Position numbers and translations under genes: made by a program. From Bordetella sp. BOR01 (GTDB lineage: Bacteria; Pseudomonadota; Gammaproteobacteria; Burkholderiales; Burkholderiaceae_B), in NCBI RefSeq assembly GCF_019218885.1, contig NZ_JAHUWT010000002.1:434001-498000 (forward strand): a stretch of 64,000 nt of DNA. The letters run 5' to 3'. The notes under the pieces were generated by a model. That model was given only the letters and a program-made list of their open reading frames with translations. It ran no database searches and had not been told where the DNA came from. Of this stretch, positions 54,336 through 62,781 are shown one piece after another. How positions within the stretch are numbered: position 1 is the first letter of the stretch; each line of letters starts with the position of its first letter.

Positions 54336-55243
54336 GATCTTTCGTCTCCGGGAACGGTTCCCACGGGCAGCGTCGCAACGTGCGCGGCGATCTCCGCCGG
54401 TGTCGTGAACCAGATGTCCGACTGGTGCGCGGCGATGTGTTCGAGCACCTGCCGCAGGTGCCGGATCCGCTGGGGATGGCCGGTCAGGAAAGTGTGCAGC
54501 GACACGCAGTACACCAGCGGACGTTCGGCGGATTCCGCCAGCTGTTCGTCGAAGGTGTCGATCATCATGTCGCGGAAGTCGGTGTCGCTGACGCCACGAT
54601 TGACATAGGCGGGCAGGTCGTTCAGTTCCATCGACGGATACGGCACGGCCAGGATCTGCCCGTTGTCGGTGCGGAACCAGACCGGTTGCTCGTCGAAGTA
54701 CCAGTCAAGCATGTAGCTAAAGCCCAGTTCTTTCAGCAGTTCCGGCGTGCGGGGGCTTTGGGAAATGAAGGGGCCCAGCCACCCCTGCGGGGCCTGGCCT
54801 TCCTCTTGCTTCATCCGGCCGGCCACTTCCGCGATCATGGTCCGCTCGGTCTCGGCGTCCATGTCGATCTGTCGTTCCGAGTTGGTGCGGCCATGACCGA
54901 CGAACTCGTCGCCGCGGGAGCGGAACGCCTCGAGCACGCGCGGATAGACGTCATAGACGGACGAATTGGCCAGCACCGCCAATGGGAACTGGAACTGGTC
55001 GAACAATTTCTTGATCCGCCACACACCGACACGGTTGCCGTAATCGCGGTAGGCGTATCCGCGGTGAAACGGAGCGGAAGGCATCGATGTGAAGTCGTTG
55101 CCGGGGTTGCGTCCGAACTCGAACGCCTCGATGTTCAGTGCGAAGTACACCGCCAGGCCGGCGCCGTTCTTCCAGCGATAGGTGGGCCGGTCGACAATCG
55201 CCGAAAAAGGATAGCGGTCGAGCTTGGTGTCGAATTTTTTCAT
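54332..55243 (-). CDS. Polysaccharide deacetylase-family hydrolase (PuuE/allantoinase-like)
   Basis: The 303-residue protein has a NodB-type barrel, with NSSVYDVYPRVLEAFRSRGDEFVGHGRTNSERQ and a late FLTGHPQRIRHLRQVL. This pattern matches the PuuE-type allantoinase branch, which opens cyclic amides, rather than sugar deacetylases. No signal peptide is seen, so it is cytoplasmic. It overlaps both neighbours by four bases (ATGA), showing tight coupling to the isochorismatase-type hydrolase and the isomerase. Confidence 0.85.
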   Translation of the reverse strand: MKKFDTKLDRYPFSAIVDRPTYRWKNGAGLAVYFALNIEAFEFGRNPGNDFTSMPSAPFHRGYAYRDYGNRVGVWRIKKLFDQFQFPLAVLANSSVYDVYPRVLEAFRSRGDEFVGHGRTNSERQIDMDAETERTMIAEVAGRMKQEEGQAPQGWLGPFISQSPRTPELLKELGFSYMLDWYFDEQPVWFRTDNGQILAVPYPSMELNDLPAYVNRGVSDTDFRDMMIDTFDEQLAESAERPLVYCVSLHTFLTGHPQRIRHLRQVLEHIAAHQSDIWFTTPAEIAAHVATLPVGTVPGDERS

Positions 55244-55971
55244 GATGGGCTGCCGGAAGTGGATGGATGGATGCGCGCCAGTTGCTCGATCAGGACGGCG
55301 GATGGCGCTACGTCGGCGTACTTCTGCGCCATGTCGAACAGGTTGATGCGGTGCGCGGTGTCGCTGCGGTCGTATACGCAGTCGTAGGGCACCGCCACCC
55401 GATAGTTATAGGAAAAGCCGTCGACCACGCTGGCGCGTACGCAACCCGACGTGGTGCAGCCCACCATCACCAACGTATCGACCGCCAGGTCCACCAGGTG
55501 GCTGACCAGGCTGGTGCCGAAGAACGCACTGGGATGCTTCTTCGGCACCAGGATGTCGGAAGCCCGCGGTGCCAGCGGCTCGAAGAATTCGTAGCCGCGT
55601 TGGGCGATGCCCCACATCGATGGGGTTTTCGCGGCCAGGCGGCCCAGTTCGTTGCCGTTTTTGGGCGCGACGTGGGGGTAGATGACCGGCCAGCCCTTTT
55701 CCCTGAACAGCGCCATCAGGCGCAGTACGCGGTCGGCCGCGGCCCAGGCGGCTTCGCCGCAAGAGGTGGCGAATTCCTTCATCGATTCGGCGATGGGGGC
55801 CCGCACCGTGCCCATGGTTCGATACTGCATGTCGATGACGAGCAGCGCGGGCCGCTTGCCGATGCCGCTGGCGCCGCCGAAACCAGCCGCCGCGTAGATG
55901 GCCTGCTCGGCGCCGCCGACCAGGTTGTGCCATGGGGGCGGCGCTCCATGCGCCTGCGTGGGAGTGCTCAT
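55240..55971 (-). CDS. Isochorismatase-family amidohydrolase
   Basis: The 243-residue cysteine hydrolase shows the Asp-Lys-Cys triad: LLVIDMQYRTMG, VPKKHPSAFFGTSL and VGCTTSGCVRASVVDGF. Maleamate amidase (NicF) and N-carbamoylsarcosine amidase belong to this family and use the same triad. An amide or ureido bond is thus the likely target. The ATG at 55971 overlaps the monooxygenase stop by four bases; longer open sequence upstream is not coding. Confidence 0.9.
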   Translation of the reverse strand: MSTPTQAHGAPPPWHNLVGGAEQAIYAAAGFGGASGIGKRPALLVIDMQYRTMGTVRAPIAESMKEFATSCGEAAWAAADRVLRLMALFREKGWPVIYPHVAPKNGNELGRLAAKTPSMWGIAQRGYEFFEPLAPRASDILVPKKHPSAFFGTSLVSHLVDLAVDTLVMVGCTTSGCVRASVVDGFSYNYRVAVPYDCVYDRSDTAHRINLFDMAQKYADVAPSAVLIEQLARIHPSTSGSPS

Positions 55972-57467
55972 ATCATTTTCTCCTGGAGGGCCTGCTGGCC
56001 GGCGTCCGGCGCCGGGGGGGCGTAGGGGGCGGCATAGCTCGCCATCAGGCCGGTCACGATGCCGTCGAATCGCTGCCAGGGCGCGCAGCGCAGGCTGTAG
56101 GCACGTACCACGAAAGATGGCCCGGCGTAGAAGTTCTCGTATTGCAGGTGGCGGCTGGCGAATTCGGACCCCAGCAGGTCCCAGGCCAGCTTGTACAGCT
56201 TCATCCGGTCTACCGCGGTCTCGGTTTCCGTGGCCCAGAACTGCTCGAAGATGGCGTTGAGCTGGGGGTCGCGCGTGACCGTGATGTTGGCGGGCATCTG
56301 GAATACCGAGCCGCCCATCAGTTCGCGCACCGCGGTGCAGATCGGCACGTAGTTTTCCTGGCACCAGTTCAGCGCCGCATACATGAACCGTCGGTTGGGC
56401 ATGCAGTAGCCGTCGCCGATGGGCTCGCAGGCGGCTACCTGTCCTTCTATCATGCCGCCCAGCGTGGCCTCCAGCGCAGCCAGCCGGCCCAGCGTGTCCT
56501 GCACGGCCGCGATGCCGCGCACGCCGCCCGACTGGGCAATGCGGTTGGCCAGGCCGACGATCAATTGCAGCTTCGAGTGGAAGCGGATGTTCGACTGGTG
56601 GTTGCCGAAGCAATGCCCGGCCGTATCCACGTAGATGGCGCGCGACAGGTTGACGTTGCCGATGGTGAACACCCGCGACCAGGGCACTTTCACATGATCG
56701 CAGAACAGCATCACATCCGACTCGTCGAAGTGCGACGACAGGGGATTGTCGAACTCGCTTTCCGCGCTGGCTTCCATCGACTTGCGCGACCACAGGGCCA
56801 CGCCCGGCGTGGCGGCCGGAATGGCGCAGGTGATCGCCTCTTTTTCGCGGCCCGGCGCCAGCGGCGTCAGATTGCCGATCCAGATCTCGTCGACGAACGC
56901 GCCGCCAGTGGCCAGCATCTTCATGCCGTGCACGGTCACGCCCGCCTCGTCGGTGGCGATGACCTGCAGCGACGGCGAATCGAACAGAGACCCCCGGGCA
57001 TCGGCGCTCCAGTTCTTGGCGCCGGCCGGCGGGTGTACTGCGTACGTGACGTACAGGTCGTTGCGGCGCAGGTAGTCGTAGTACTGCAGCAGGTTGTCCC
57101 GGAAGCCCTGCCCGGGCACGTCGAAGACCTCGGGCTTGAGCGTCATGCCGGTAACGAACGACGCCACGTGGTCCGGCGAACGGCCCAGCAGGCCGTAGCT
57201 GCTGTCGCCCAGCAGCGCGTGGCCGCGCTTGCGGAAGGCCAGGTCTTCCACGTTACGCGGCTGGCGGTAGTAGTAGCTGAAGCGCTCGCCGTTTTCCTCG
57301 AACCACATGCCCGGCGTGTTGCGCTTGTAATCGAACAGCCTGGCGTAGCTGCGGGCCGAGTTGCGGAACGCCGGGTGCGTCGTGACGTCGGTCACCTTCT
57401 CGTCGCCGATATAGATGGTGCGGCCGTCTTGCAGGCTTTTCAGGTATTCGTCACCGGATCGAAGCAT
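55968..57467 (-). CDS. Large component of a two-component flavin monooxygenase (HpaB family)
   Basis: The 499-residue protein is of the 4-hydroxyphenylacetate 3-hydroxylase type and would use reduced FAD from the HpaC-like protein encoded in the same operon. Landmarks are RSPDHVASFVTGM, the AVHPPAGAKNW region and GNVNLSRAIYVDTAGHCFGNHQSNIRFHSKLQLIVG. It is the first structural gene of a five-gene coupled unit and starts downstream of a perfect palindrome and a MarR gene. Ring hydroxylation of an aromatic or N-heterocycle is inferred from the family and its partners. Confidence 0.92.
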   Translation of the reverse strand: MLRSGDEYLKSLQDGRTIYIGDEKVTDVTTHPAFRNSARSYARLFDYKRNTPGMWFEENGERFSYYYRQPRNVEDLAFRKRGHALLGDSSYGLLGRSPDHVASFVTGMTLKPEVFDVPGQGFRDNLLQYYDYLRRNDLYVTYAVHPPAGAKNWSADARGSLFDSPSLQVIATDEAGVTVHGMKMLATGGAFVDEIWIGNLTPLAPGREKEAITCAIPAATPGVALWSRKSMEASAESEFDNPLSSHFDESDVMLFCDHVKVPWSRVFTIGNVNLSRAIYVDTAGHCFGNHQSNIRFHSKLQLIVGLANRIAQSGGVRGIAAVQDTLGRLAALEATLGGMIEGQVAACEPIGDGYCMPNRRFMYAALNWCQENYVPICTAVRELMGGSVFQMPANITVTRDPQLNAIFEQFWATETETAVDRMKLYKLAWDLLGSEFASRHLQYENFYAGPSFVVRAYSLRCAPWQRFDGIVTGLMASYAAPYAPPAPDAGQQALQEKMI

Positions 57468-57481
57468 GGCGCCTCCGCTTT

Positions 57482-57512
57482 CATATAATTAAGTAAGTGA
57501 ATTAATTATATG
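57482..57512. promoter_or_regulatory. Perfect 11-base-arm palindrome upstream of the hpaB-like gene
   Basis: CATATAATTAA and TTAATTATATG flank a nine-base centre (57493-57501). The site is 15 bases upstream of the monooxygenase start and 95 bases downstream of the MarR stop. Its form and AT-richness fit a MarR operator overlapping a promoter. Confidence 0.7.
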
Positions 57513-57606
57513 GCTCGATTTGATCTGGTGCAAAGTTTTTTTTGACGGGATGCGGTATCGACCGGACGGCGCGGCTGGAACGCATCTGCGCCCGCGCCGG
57601 TGCGGG

Positions 57607-58185
57607 TCAGGGCTTGCCGGCCGGATTGATTTGCCGCGACAACAGCGTCTGCTTCAGGAAGGCATCCGCCGCCTCGGCGTCGCGGATCATGCGTTCGATG
57701 GTCTCGGATTGCTTGACCAGGCCGGCCTGGTCGAACTGGCCGTACAGGGTGTTGTTGACCTGCTGCTGGATCGGGGCGAGCTGTGTCAGCAATGCCGCGC
57801 CTTCGGGGGTGACCGACAGGATCTTGAACCGGCGGTCGAGCGGCGAGGCCTGTGCCGACAGGTATCCCTTGGTAATCAAGGGGCGCAGCTCCATGCTGAC
57901 GTACGGCGTCGTGACGCGGAAGTGTGCGGCCAATGAGCGGGTGGTCCAGGGTTCGTCGGACTGGACGCGGGCAATGGCCTGCAGCGCCACATATTGGAAG
58001 GGCGAAATGCCCAAAAGCTTGGCGAAACCCTCGCGCACGTCGGTGAGCAGCCAGCCCAGTACAGCAAAGCCCAGCGTCAGTCGGCGCAGGGTCTGGTCCG
58101 ACCCGTCGACCAGCAGTTCCGGTTTCGATGCGGTAAGGGGTAGTGCCTGGGCCGCGGCCGCGCCTTTCTTTTTACTCGTGGCCAT
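57607..58185 (-). CDS. MarR-family transcriptional regulator
   Basis: The 192-residue protein has the winged helix core TTRSLAAHFRVTTPYVSMELRPLITKGYLSAQASPLDRRFKILSVTPEG with the D-R-R wing motif. It is on the same strand as, and directly upstream of, the monooxygenase cluster, and its likely operator lies between them. It probably represses the cluster. Members in comparable clusters (NicR) respond to pyridine acids, but the ligand here is unknown. Confidence 0.88.
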   Translation of the reverse strand: MATSKKKGAAAAQALPLTASKPELLVDGSDQTLRRLTLGFAVLGWLLTDVREGFAKLLGISPFQYVALQAIARVQSDEPWTTRSLAAHFRVTTPYVSMELRPLITKGYLSAQASPLDRRFKILSVTPEGAALLTQLAPIQQQVNNTLYGQFDQAGLVKQSETIERMIRDAEAADAFLKQTLLSRQINPAGKP

Positions 58186-58358
58186 TGCGAAACGGGCAGC
58201 GGGCGGCGTGGGCGGCGGTCGCGGCCGGCGTGGAATAGGGGCTGTGCGAAATGACCATGACTGGCGGTGTCACCTTGGCAGACATTGGGCCACAGTATAA
58301 GGGGTCGAGGCCCCGCCATGCCGCGGCCATGGACGAGCCCGCCGAAGCAAGACAACAT

Positions 58359-59315
58359 TCACTTCGCCGACCCCATCAAATCCACCAGGGCCTTCATCCG
58401 CTTGCCCAGCTCTTGCAATTGCTGATTCCACTGCGCGCCCGGTAGAAAGGCCAGCACCGGGGCATCGGCCTTCCCTGCCTTCAGGAATTCAGGGTCTTTC
58501 ATGGTTGCCTGCACCGCATCCTGGACGCGCTTCGCGATATCGTCAGGCAGATTGAGCGGCCCGCCGATGCCGCGCTCGGACGATATCTGCAGGTTGTAGC
58601 CTTGCTCGGCCAGTGTGGGCACGCCATTGGCGGCGCGTTTCGCACCCCACAGCGCTACGCCCACCAGCGGGGTGCCCGGTTGCCCGACCTCGAGCGCTTC
58701 GCCGGTGGTCATCATGACGTAGTCCACATGCTGGCCCAGCAGCGAAGCCTTGGCTTCGCCATTGCCCTTGAACGGAATCGATGTGAACTGGAATCCGGCA
58801 TCCCGCCCGAGTTCCAACATGCCCAGATGCCCCGTGGTGCCGTCGCCCGAATGGCCCACCGAGAACGCTGTCTGTTTGGACTGCGCGATGAAGTCTTGCA
58901 GCGTGACGGGCTTGCCTGCGTCGCGATTGGCCACCAGCATGGCGGGGTCATCGACAATGCGCGCGATCAGGCGGATCTGGTCGGGCTGATAAGACGTCTT
59001 GCGATACATAGGCAGGAAAATATACCCAGGTACGTTGATCATGCCCAGGGTATAGCCATCGGGTTTGGCATGCTGGATATAGTTGGCCGCGATCTCGCCG
59101 CCCGAGCCGGGCTTGTTGACCACCACGATGCGGGCCGATTCACCCAGCCGCTTTTCCATGAAGCGGGCCAGATTCCTGGCCATCACATCCGTGCCGCCGC
59201 CTGGGGCGAAGCCGACCACCAGCTCAATTGGTTTGTCGTCGGGCCACGCCGCCATCGCTGTCTGCGACAGCATGCCAGCACATACGAGCATGACACTGCC
59301 GAGCGTCTTTCCCAT
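58359..59315 (-). CDS. Bug-family periplasmic solute receptor
   Basis: The 318-residue protein has a signal peptide (LVCAGMLSQTAMAA) and VVNKPGSGGEIAANYIQHAKPDGYTLGMI and IPFKGNGEAKASLLGQHVD loops. It is the last gene of the ThDP decarboxylase unit, after a second Bug. Sequence between the two paralogues is clearly diverged, so they probably bind different ligands. Confidence 0.9.
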   Translation of the reverse strand: MGKTLGSVMLVCAGMLSQTAMAAWPDDKPIELVVGFAPGGGTDVMARNLARFMEKRLGESARIVVVNKPGSGGEIAANYIQHAKPDGYTLGMINVPGYIFLPMYRKTSYQPDQIRLIARIVDDPAMLVANRDAGKPVTLQDFIAQSKQTAFSVGHSGDGTTGHLGMLELGRDAGFQFTSIPFKGNGEAKASLLGQHVDYVMMTTGEALEVGQPGTPLVGVALWGAKRAANGVPTLAEQGYNLQISSERGIGGPLNLPDDIAKRVQDAVQATMKDPEFLKAGKADAPVLAFLPGAQWNQQLQELGKRMKALVDLMGSAK

Positions 59316-59379
59316 GGGTTTGTCTCCTGGGTGGTTATAGGGTGGGGTGAAGCTTGGGGTGCGGTCGCCCCTTCAGTGC

Positions 59380-60351
59380 CTACTGCGCCTTCGCACCGCT
59401 CATTTTGATGAGATCTCGGTAGCGATCCAGTTCCGATTTCCAGAAAACCTGGAACTTCGCGGGTGGCTGGGTCTCGACTTCCACACCAAGACTCGACAGG
59501 CGTTTGCCGGCGTCCGTTTTCGCCAAACCACTTTCCAGCGCTGTGTAGATCTTGTCGACAACCGCCTTGGGTGTCCCTTTGGGCGCCGCCAGGCCGAACC
59601 AAGTAACCAGGTGCACGCCCGGCAAGCCCAGCTCGCCGAATGTCGGAACTTCTGGCAAGACCGCGCTGCGCTTCTCGCCCGTGGTGGCCAGTGCACGCGC
59701 CTTGCCGCCTTGCACCAGCGCCACCGGGTTATTGTCGAACATGAAGTCGATCTGTCCGCCCAGCAGATCGACCGTGGCCGGCGCGTTTCCCTTATAGGGA
59801 ACATGCATGGCCTGGATGCCCGCGGTGTATGCGAACAGCGCCGCCGACAAATGGCCGGAATTGCCCATCCCCCCCGAGCCATAGCTCATCCGGCCGGGCC
59901 TGGCCTTGGCTGCATTGATCAAATCGTTGACCGACTGGTAGGGCGATTTGGCCGAGACGATCAGTACGCTGGGTACGACCGAGGCCAAGGTGATCGGCAC
60001 AAAGTCGTCGACGGGGTGGTAAGGCAGCTTGGCAAGCAGGTTGGGGGCGGCAGAGTTGGTCGAGCTGCTGGCCAGGAACAATGTGTAGCCGTCGGGCTGC
60101 GCGCGCACCATACTGGCGGCGCCTATCGTGCCGGACGCGCCAGCCTGGTTTTCCACATACACGGTCTGGCCCAGGCCGGCCGACAGCGCTTCGGCCACTT
60201 GCCGGCCAACCGCATCGCCCGAGCCGCCGGGCGGCCAGGGAACGATCAGCTTGACTGGCTGATCGGGATAGGCCGCCAGGGCGGGCGCAGTTGCGGATAG
60301 GGCAGCGGCTGCCGTGAACGTGCACAGTAGCCGGCGCATGGTCGGTTTCAT
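59380..60351 (-). CDS. Bug-family periplasmic solute receptor
   Basis: The 323-residue protein has a signal peptide (TFTAAAALSATAPALAA) and mature start YPDQPVKLIVPWPPGGSGD. The ligand loop VPYKGNAPATVDLLGGQID is intact. It lies between the ThDP subunit genes and another Bug gene on the same strand. Position suggests uptake of the acid acted on by the ThDP enzyme. Confidence 0.92.
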   Translation of the reverse strand: MKPTMRRLLCTFTAAAALSATAPALAAYPDQPVKLIVPWPPGGSGDAVGRQVAEALSAGLGQTVYVENQAGASGTIGAASMVRAQPDGYTLFLASSSTNSAAPNLLAKLPYHPVDDFVPITLASVVPSVLIVSAKSPYQSVNDLINAAKARPGRMSYGSGGMGNSGHLSAALFAYTAGIQAMHVPYKGNAPATVDLLGGQIDFMFDNNPVALVQGGKARALATTGEKRSAVLPEVPTFGELGLPGVHLVTWFGLAAPKGTPKAVVDKIYTALESGLAKTDAGKRLSSLGVEVETQPPAKFQVFWKSELDRYRDLIKMSGAKAQ

Positions 60352-60419
60352 GGTTTTGTCTCCTGATTAGGCATCGTGGCGATGCTCTTTTGAATAAGGC
60401 CGTGCCAGGGCCGCGGGGA

Positions 60420-61013
60420 TCAGAACGGCTGCAACCCCAGGGCGGCCCGGAAACGGTTCTTGATGAAGGGGCCGTCGCGCGGCGGCAGTGCGCGGGGCGG
60501 TTCGTCAGCTTCAATGAAGACCTGCACGAAAGCCGGGCCGGTGCGTGCCTGGATCCGGCGAATGACGTCATCGCAGCCCGCCAACGAGTCGGTGGCGAAG
60601 GCGTCGGCAATGCCGAATCCCTTGGCCACCGCCACCAGATCGGTACCCAGGCTGGAATGGCTGCGCTGCATGCCGGTTTCGCCGAAGTGACCGTTGTCGA
60701 GCACGACAACGGTGAGGTTCTTCGGTTGCTTGGCACCGATCGTTGCCAGGCTGCCGACGCCCATCAGTTGTTCGCCGTCTCCTGTGATGACCAGTACGGG
60801 CCTGTCGGGCTGGGCCAGTGCCAGGCCCAGTCCCACGGGCGTGGCGCCGCCCATTGCTCCCCACAGGTAGTAATTGTGGTCGCGGTCGCCGGCGGCGAAC
60901 ACGTCATATGACGCCGAACCCAGGCCAGTGACCACCAGCGCATCGGGAACGCCCGCCAACAGCCGGGCCACGAATTCGCGGCGATCGGCTCGCCGTTGTG
61001 TTGCCTGGTTCAT
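60420..61013 (-). CDS. ThDP-binding (PP domain) subunit of a keto-acid decarboxylase
   Basis: This 197-residue subunit carries the ThDP motif ITGDGEQLMGVGSLATIGAKQPKNLTVVVLDN. Together with the small partner encoded upstream it makes a split enzyme of the sulfopyruvate/phosphonopyruvate decarboxylase type (ComD/ComE). The ATG at 61013 shares one base with the partner's stop codon (TGATG), which shows coupled translation; the alternative start at 61028 is less likely. Confidence 0.87.
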   Translation of the reverse strand: MNQATQRRADRREFVARLLAGVPDALVVTGLGSASYDVFAAGDRDHNYYLWGAMGGATPVGLGLALAQPDRPVLVITGDGEQLMGVGSLATIGAKQPKNLTVVVLDNGHFGETGMQRSHSSLGTDLVAVAKGFGIADAFATDSLAGCDDVIRRIQARTGPAFVQVFIEADEPPRALPPRDGPFIKNRFRAALGLQPF

Positions 61014-61549
61014 CAATTGCGCTCCCATTTCTTTCGCCCGATCAGATTCTGGCTTAGCAGCACGGCGACTTTCTCGCCGGCCTCAAATGCAGCGTCGAAA
61101 CCGGCGCTGACGATCTCCTCGGTTTCGTCCGGATGGGATACGCGCAGCACGTGGATGCCCATCAGTTCCAGGGCGGCCTGCGTGGCCTTGCCCATGGGGC
61201 CCTGCCAGGGATTGAACTCGGCATACTCGCCGCGCATGGTGACCAACGTGAAGAACGGAAAATCAGCGGCTTGCAGCAGCGAGAACATGTTGACGCAGTT
61301 GCCCACGCCGCTGCTTTGCATCAGCAGTACGGCCCGCTGGCCACCCAGCCAGGCTCCGCAGGTCAAGGCGACACCTTCTTCTTCGGTGGTCAGCACGATG
61401 TCTTCGATGTCGGGGTCGGCGATGGCACTGCGGATGGCATGGGAATGGCCCGCATCCGGCACGTAGGCAATCTGCCTGACACCGCCTTGCTTGAGTACTT
61501 TGAAAACAGCTTCCTGCCAGGCAGGAGCCGTAGCTGATGGTTGGCTCAT
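61013..61549 (-). CDS. PYR-domain subunit of a split ThDP decarboxylase
   Basis: The 178-residue protein matches the N-terminal half of phosphonopyruvate and sulfopyruvate decarboxylases. The cofactor-activating glutamate is in VLTTEEEGVALTCGAWLGG, and LLMQSSGVGNCVNMFSLL is the usual family segment. It forms the active enzyme with the next gene's product. It is divergent from a LysR gene. The substrate, probably a 2-keto acid with a charged side group, is unknown. Confidence 0.88.
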   Translation of the reverse strand: MSQPSATAPAWQEAVFKVLKQGGVRQIAYVPDAGHSHAIRSAIADPDIEDIVLTTEEEGVALTCGAWLGGQRAVLLMQSSGVGNCVNMFSLLQAADFPFFTLVTMRGEYAEFNPWQGPMGKATQAALELMGIHVLRVSHPDETEEIVSAGFDAAFEAGEKVAVLLSQNLIGRKKWERN

Positions 61550-61604
61550 GGTTGAATCGCAGTAGGTTCAAGGGCATGTATTAAAGGACCGATAAATCAT
61601 AAAA

Positions 61605-61652
61605 TGTGATGGCTAGTTATCTGAAATAGAGAATTTGCATGGTTCCATCACA
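61605..61652. promoter_or_regulatory. Spaced inverted repeat between decarboxylase and LysR genes
   Basis: TGTGATGG (61605-61612) and CCATCACA (61645-61652) are perfect complements, 32 bases apart; pairing extends further with one mismatch (10 of 11). Both copies lie in the divergent intergenic region, matching the two half-sites a LysR tetramer can bridge. Confidence 0.45.
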
Positions 61653-61675
61653 CTTCTTGATCGAGGCATAGCAAG

Positions 61676-62614
61676 ATGGATTTGAAGCAGCTGCGTGCTT
61701 TCCTGACCGTGACCGAAATGGGCAACGTGACACGGGCGGCCGAGGTCTTGAACCTGGTGCAGCCGGCCGTGTCGCGCCAGATACGCTTGCTGGAGGAAGA
61801 CATCGGCACGCCCTTGTTCGAGCGAGAGCGCCGCGGCATGGTGTTGACCGAAGCTGGCGAAGTCCTGGTCGGATACGCGCGCCGGGCCTTGCTGGAACTG
61901 GATCGGGCTCGCGTCGAGATCGGCGGTGTCGGGCAAGGCGTTACCGGGCTGGTCACGCTGGGCCTGCTGCCCAGCAGCATCGACATGCTGTCCAGTCCGC
62001 TGGCCTCTGCCGTGGCGGCGGCGTATCCCGGCATACGGGTTCGCATCGCAATGGGTTATGCGGGCACGCTGCAGCGCTGGCTGGTCATGGGCGAGGTGGA
62101 TGCGGCCTTGCTGTACGGTGCCGAACGCACGGCCGATATCCAGACCGTGCCATTGATCGAAGAGCCGCTATGGGTGATAGGCCCGAAGAACAGCCCGCTG
62201 CGTCCGGATCGGCCAGTGCCGCTGGCTGACCTGGCCAACCGAAAGCTGGTGCTGCCCAGTGCACCGCATGGCATTCGCACGCTGGTCGAGCATGCGTGCG
62301 CCGTGGCTCATGTCACGTTGGATGTTTCGGTAGAGACCAATGCCTTGAGCGTGCAGCGCAGTTTGGTGCTGGGCGGCCACGGGTTGACGATTCTGCCGCC
62401 GATTGCAGTGGCGGACGATCTTCGCAAGCACCAGCTGAAGGGCGCACCCCTGGCTGACCCGGATATTACGCGCACTATTGTCCTGGCATTGCCGACGAAC
62501 CGGCCGACGACACGGGCGGTTCGTTGCACGGTGGATGTGCTGGTCGGCGAGGCGCGCAAGGCGGTGGCCTCGGGGGCTTGGATGGAGGGGCGGTGGCGGG
62601 GGGCTGAGGGGTAA
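61676..62614 (+). CDS. LysR-family transcriptional regulator
   Basis: The 312-residue protein has the N-terminal winged helix (MDLKQLRAFLTVTEMGNVTRAAEVLNLVQPAVSRQIRLLEEDIG) and a LysR substrate domain of the CbbR/NAC type. It is divergent from the split ThDP decarboxylase operon and its two Bug genes and likely regulates them. A spaced inverted repeat lies between the genes. Confidence 0.92.
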   Translation: MDLKQLRAFLTVTEMGNVTRAAEVLNLVQPAVSRQIRLLEEDIGTPLFERERRGMVLTEAGEVLVGYARRALLELDRARVEIGGVGQGVTGLVTLGLLPSSIDMLSSPLASAVAAAYPGIRVRIAMGYAGTLQRWLVMGEVDAALLYGAERTADIQTVPLIEEPLWVIGPKNSPLRPDRPVPLADLANRKLVLPSAPHGIRTLVEHACAVAHVTLDVSVETNALSVQRSLVLGGHGLTILPPIAVADDLRKHQLKGAPLADPDITRTIVLALPTNRPTTRAVRCTVDVLVGEARKAVASGAWMEGRWRGAEG

Positions 62615-62781
62615 TCGTCAAGCCACGCCCTGGCTTGAATGCGCCGGGTACTAGCAGGAAACTCTGATTGACGTATCTGTCTACGCGGGTTACACCCCGA
62701 GGTATACGCAGCACCTGATCGCATCATAAAAATCGTTTCGCAATCGCAGCGCAACATCAAAAAGCGTACCCAGGAGACAGA

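Noticed and set aside
55972-56793. N-terminal extension of the isochorismatase frame
   Set aside because: It overlaps the monooxygenase gene in another frame and has shadow composition; the coupled ATG at 55971 is sufficient.
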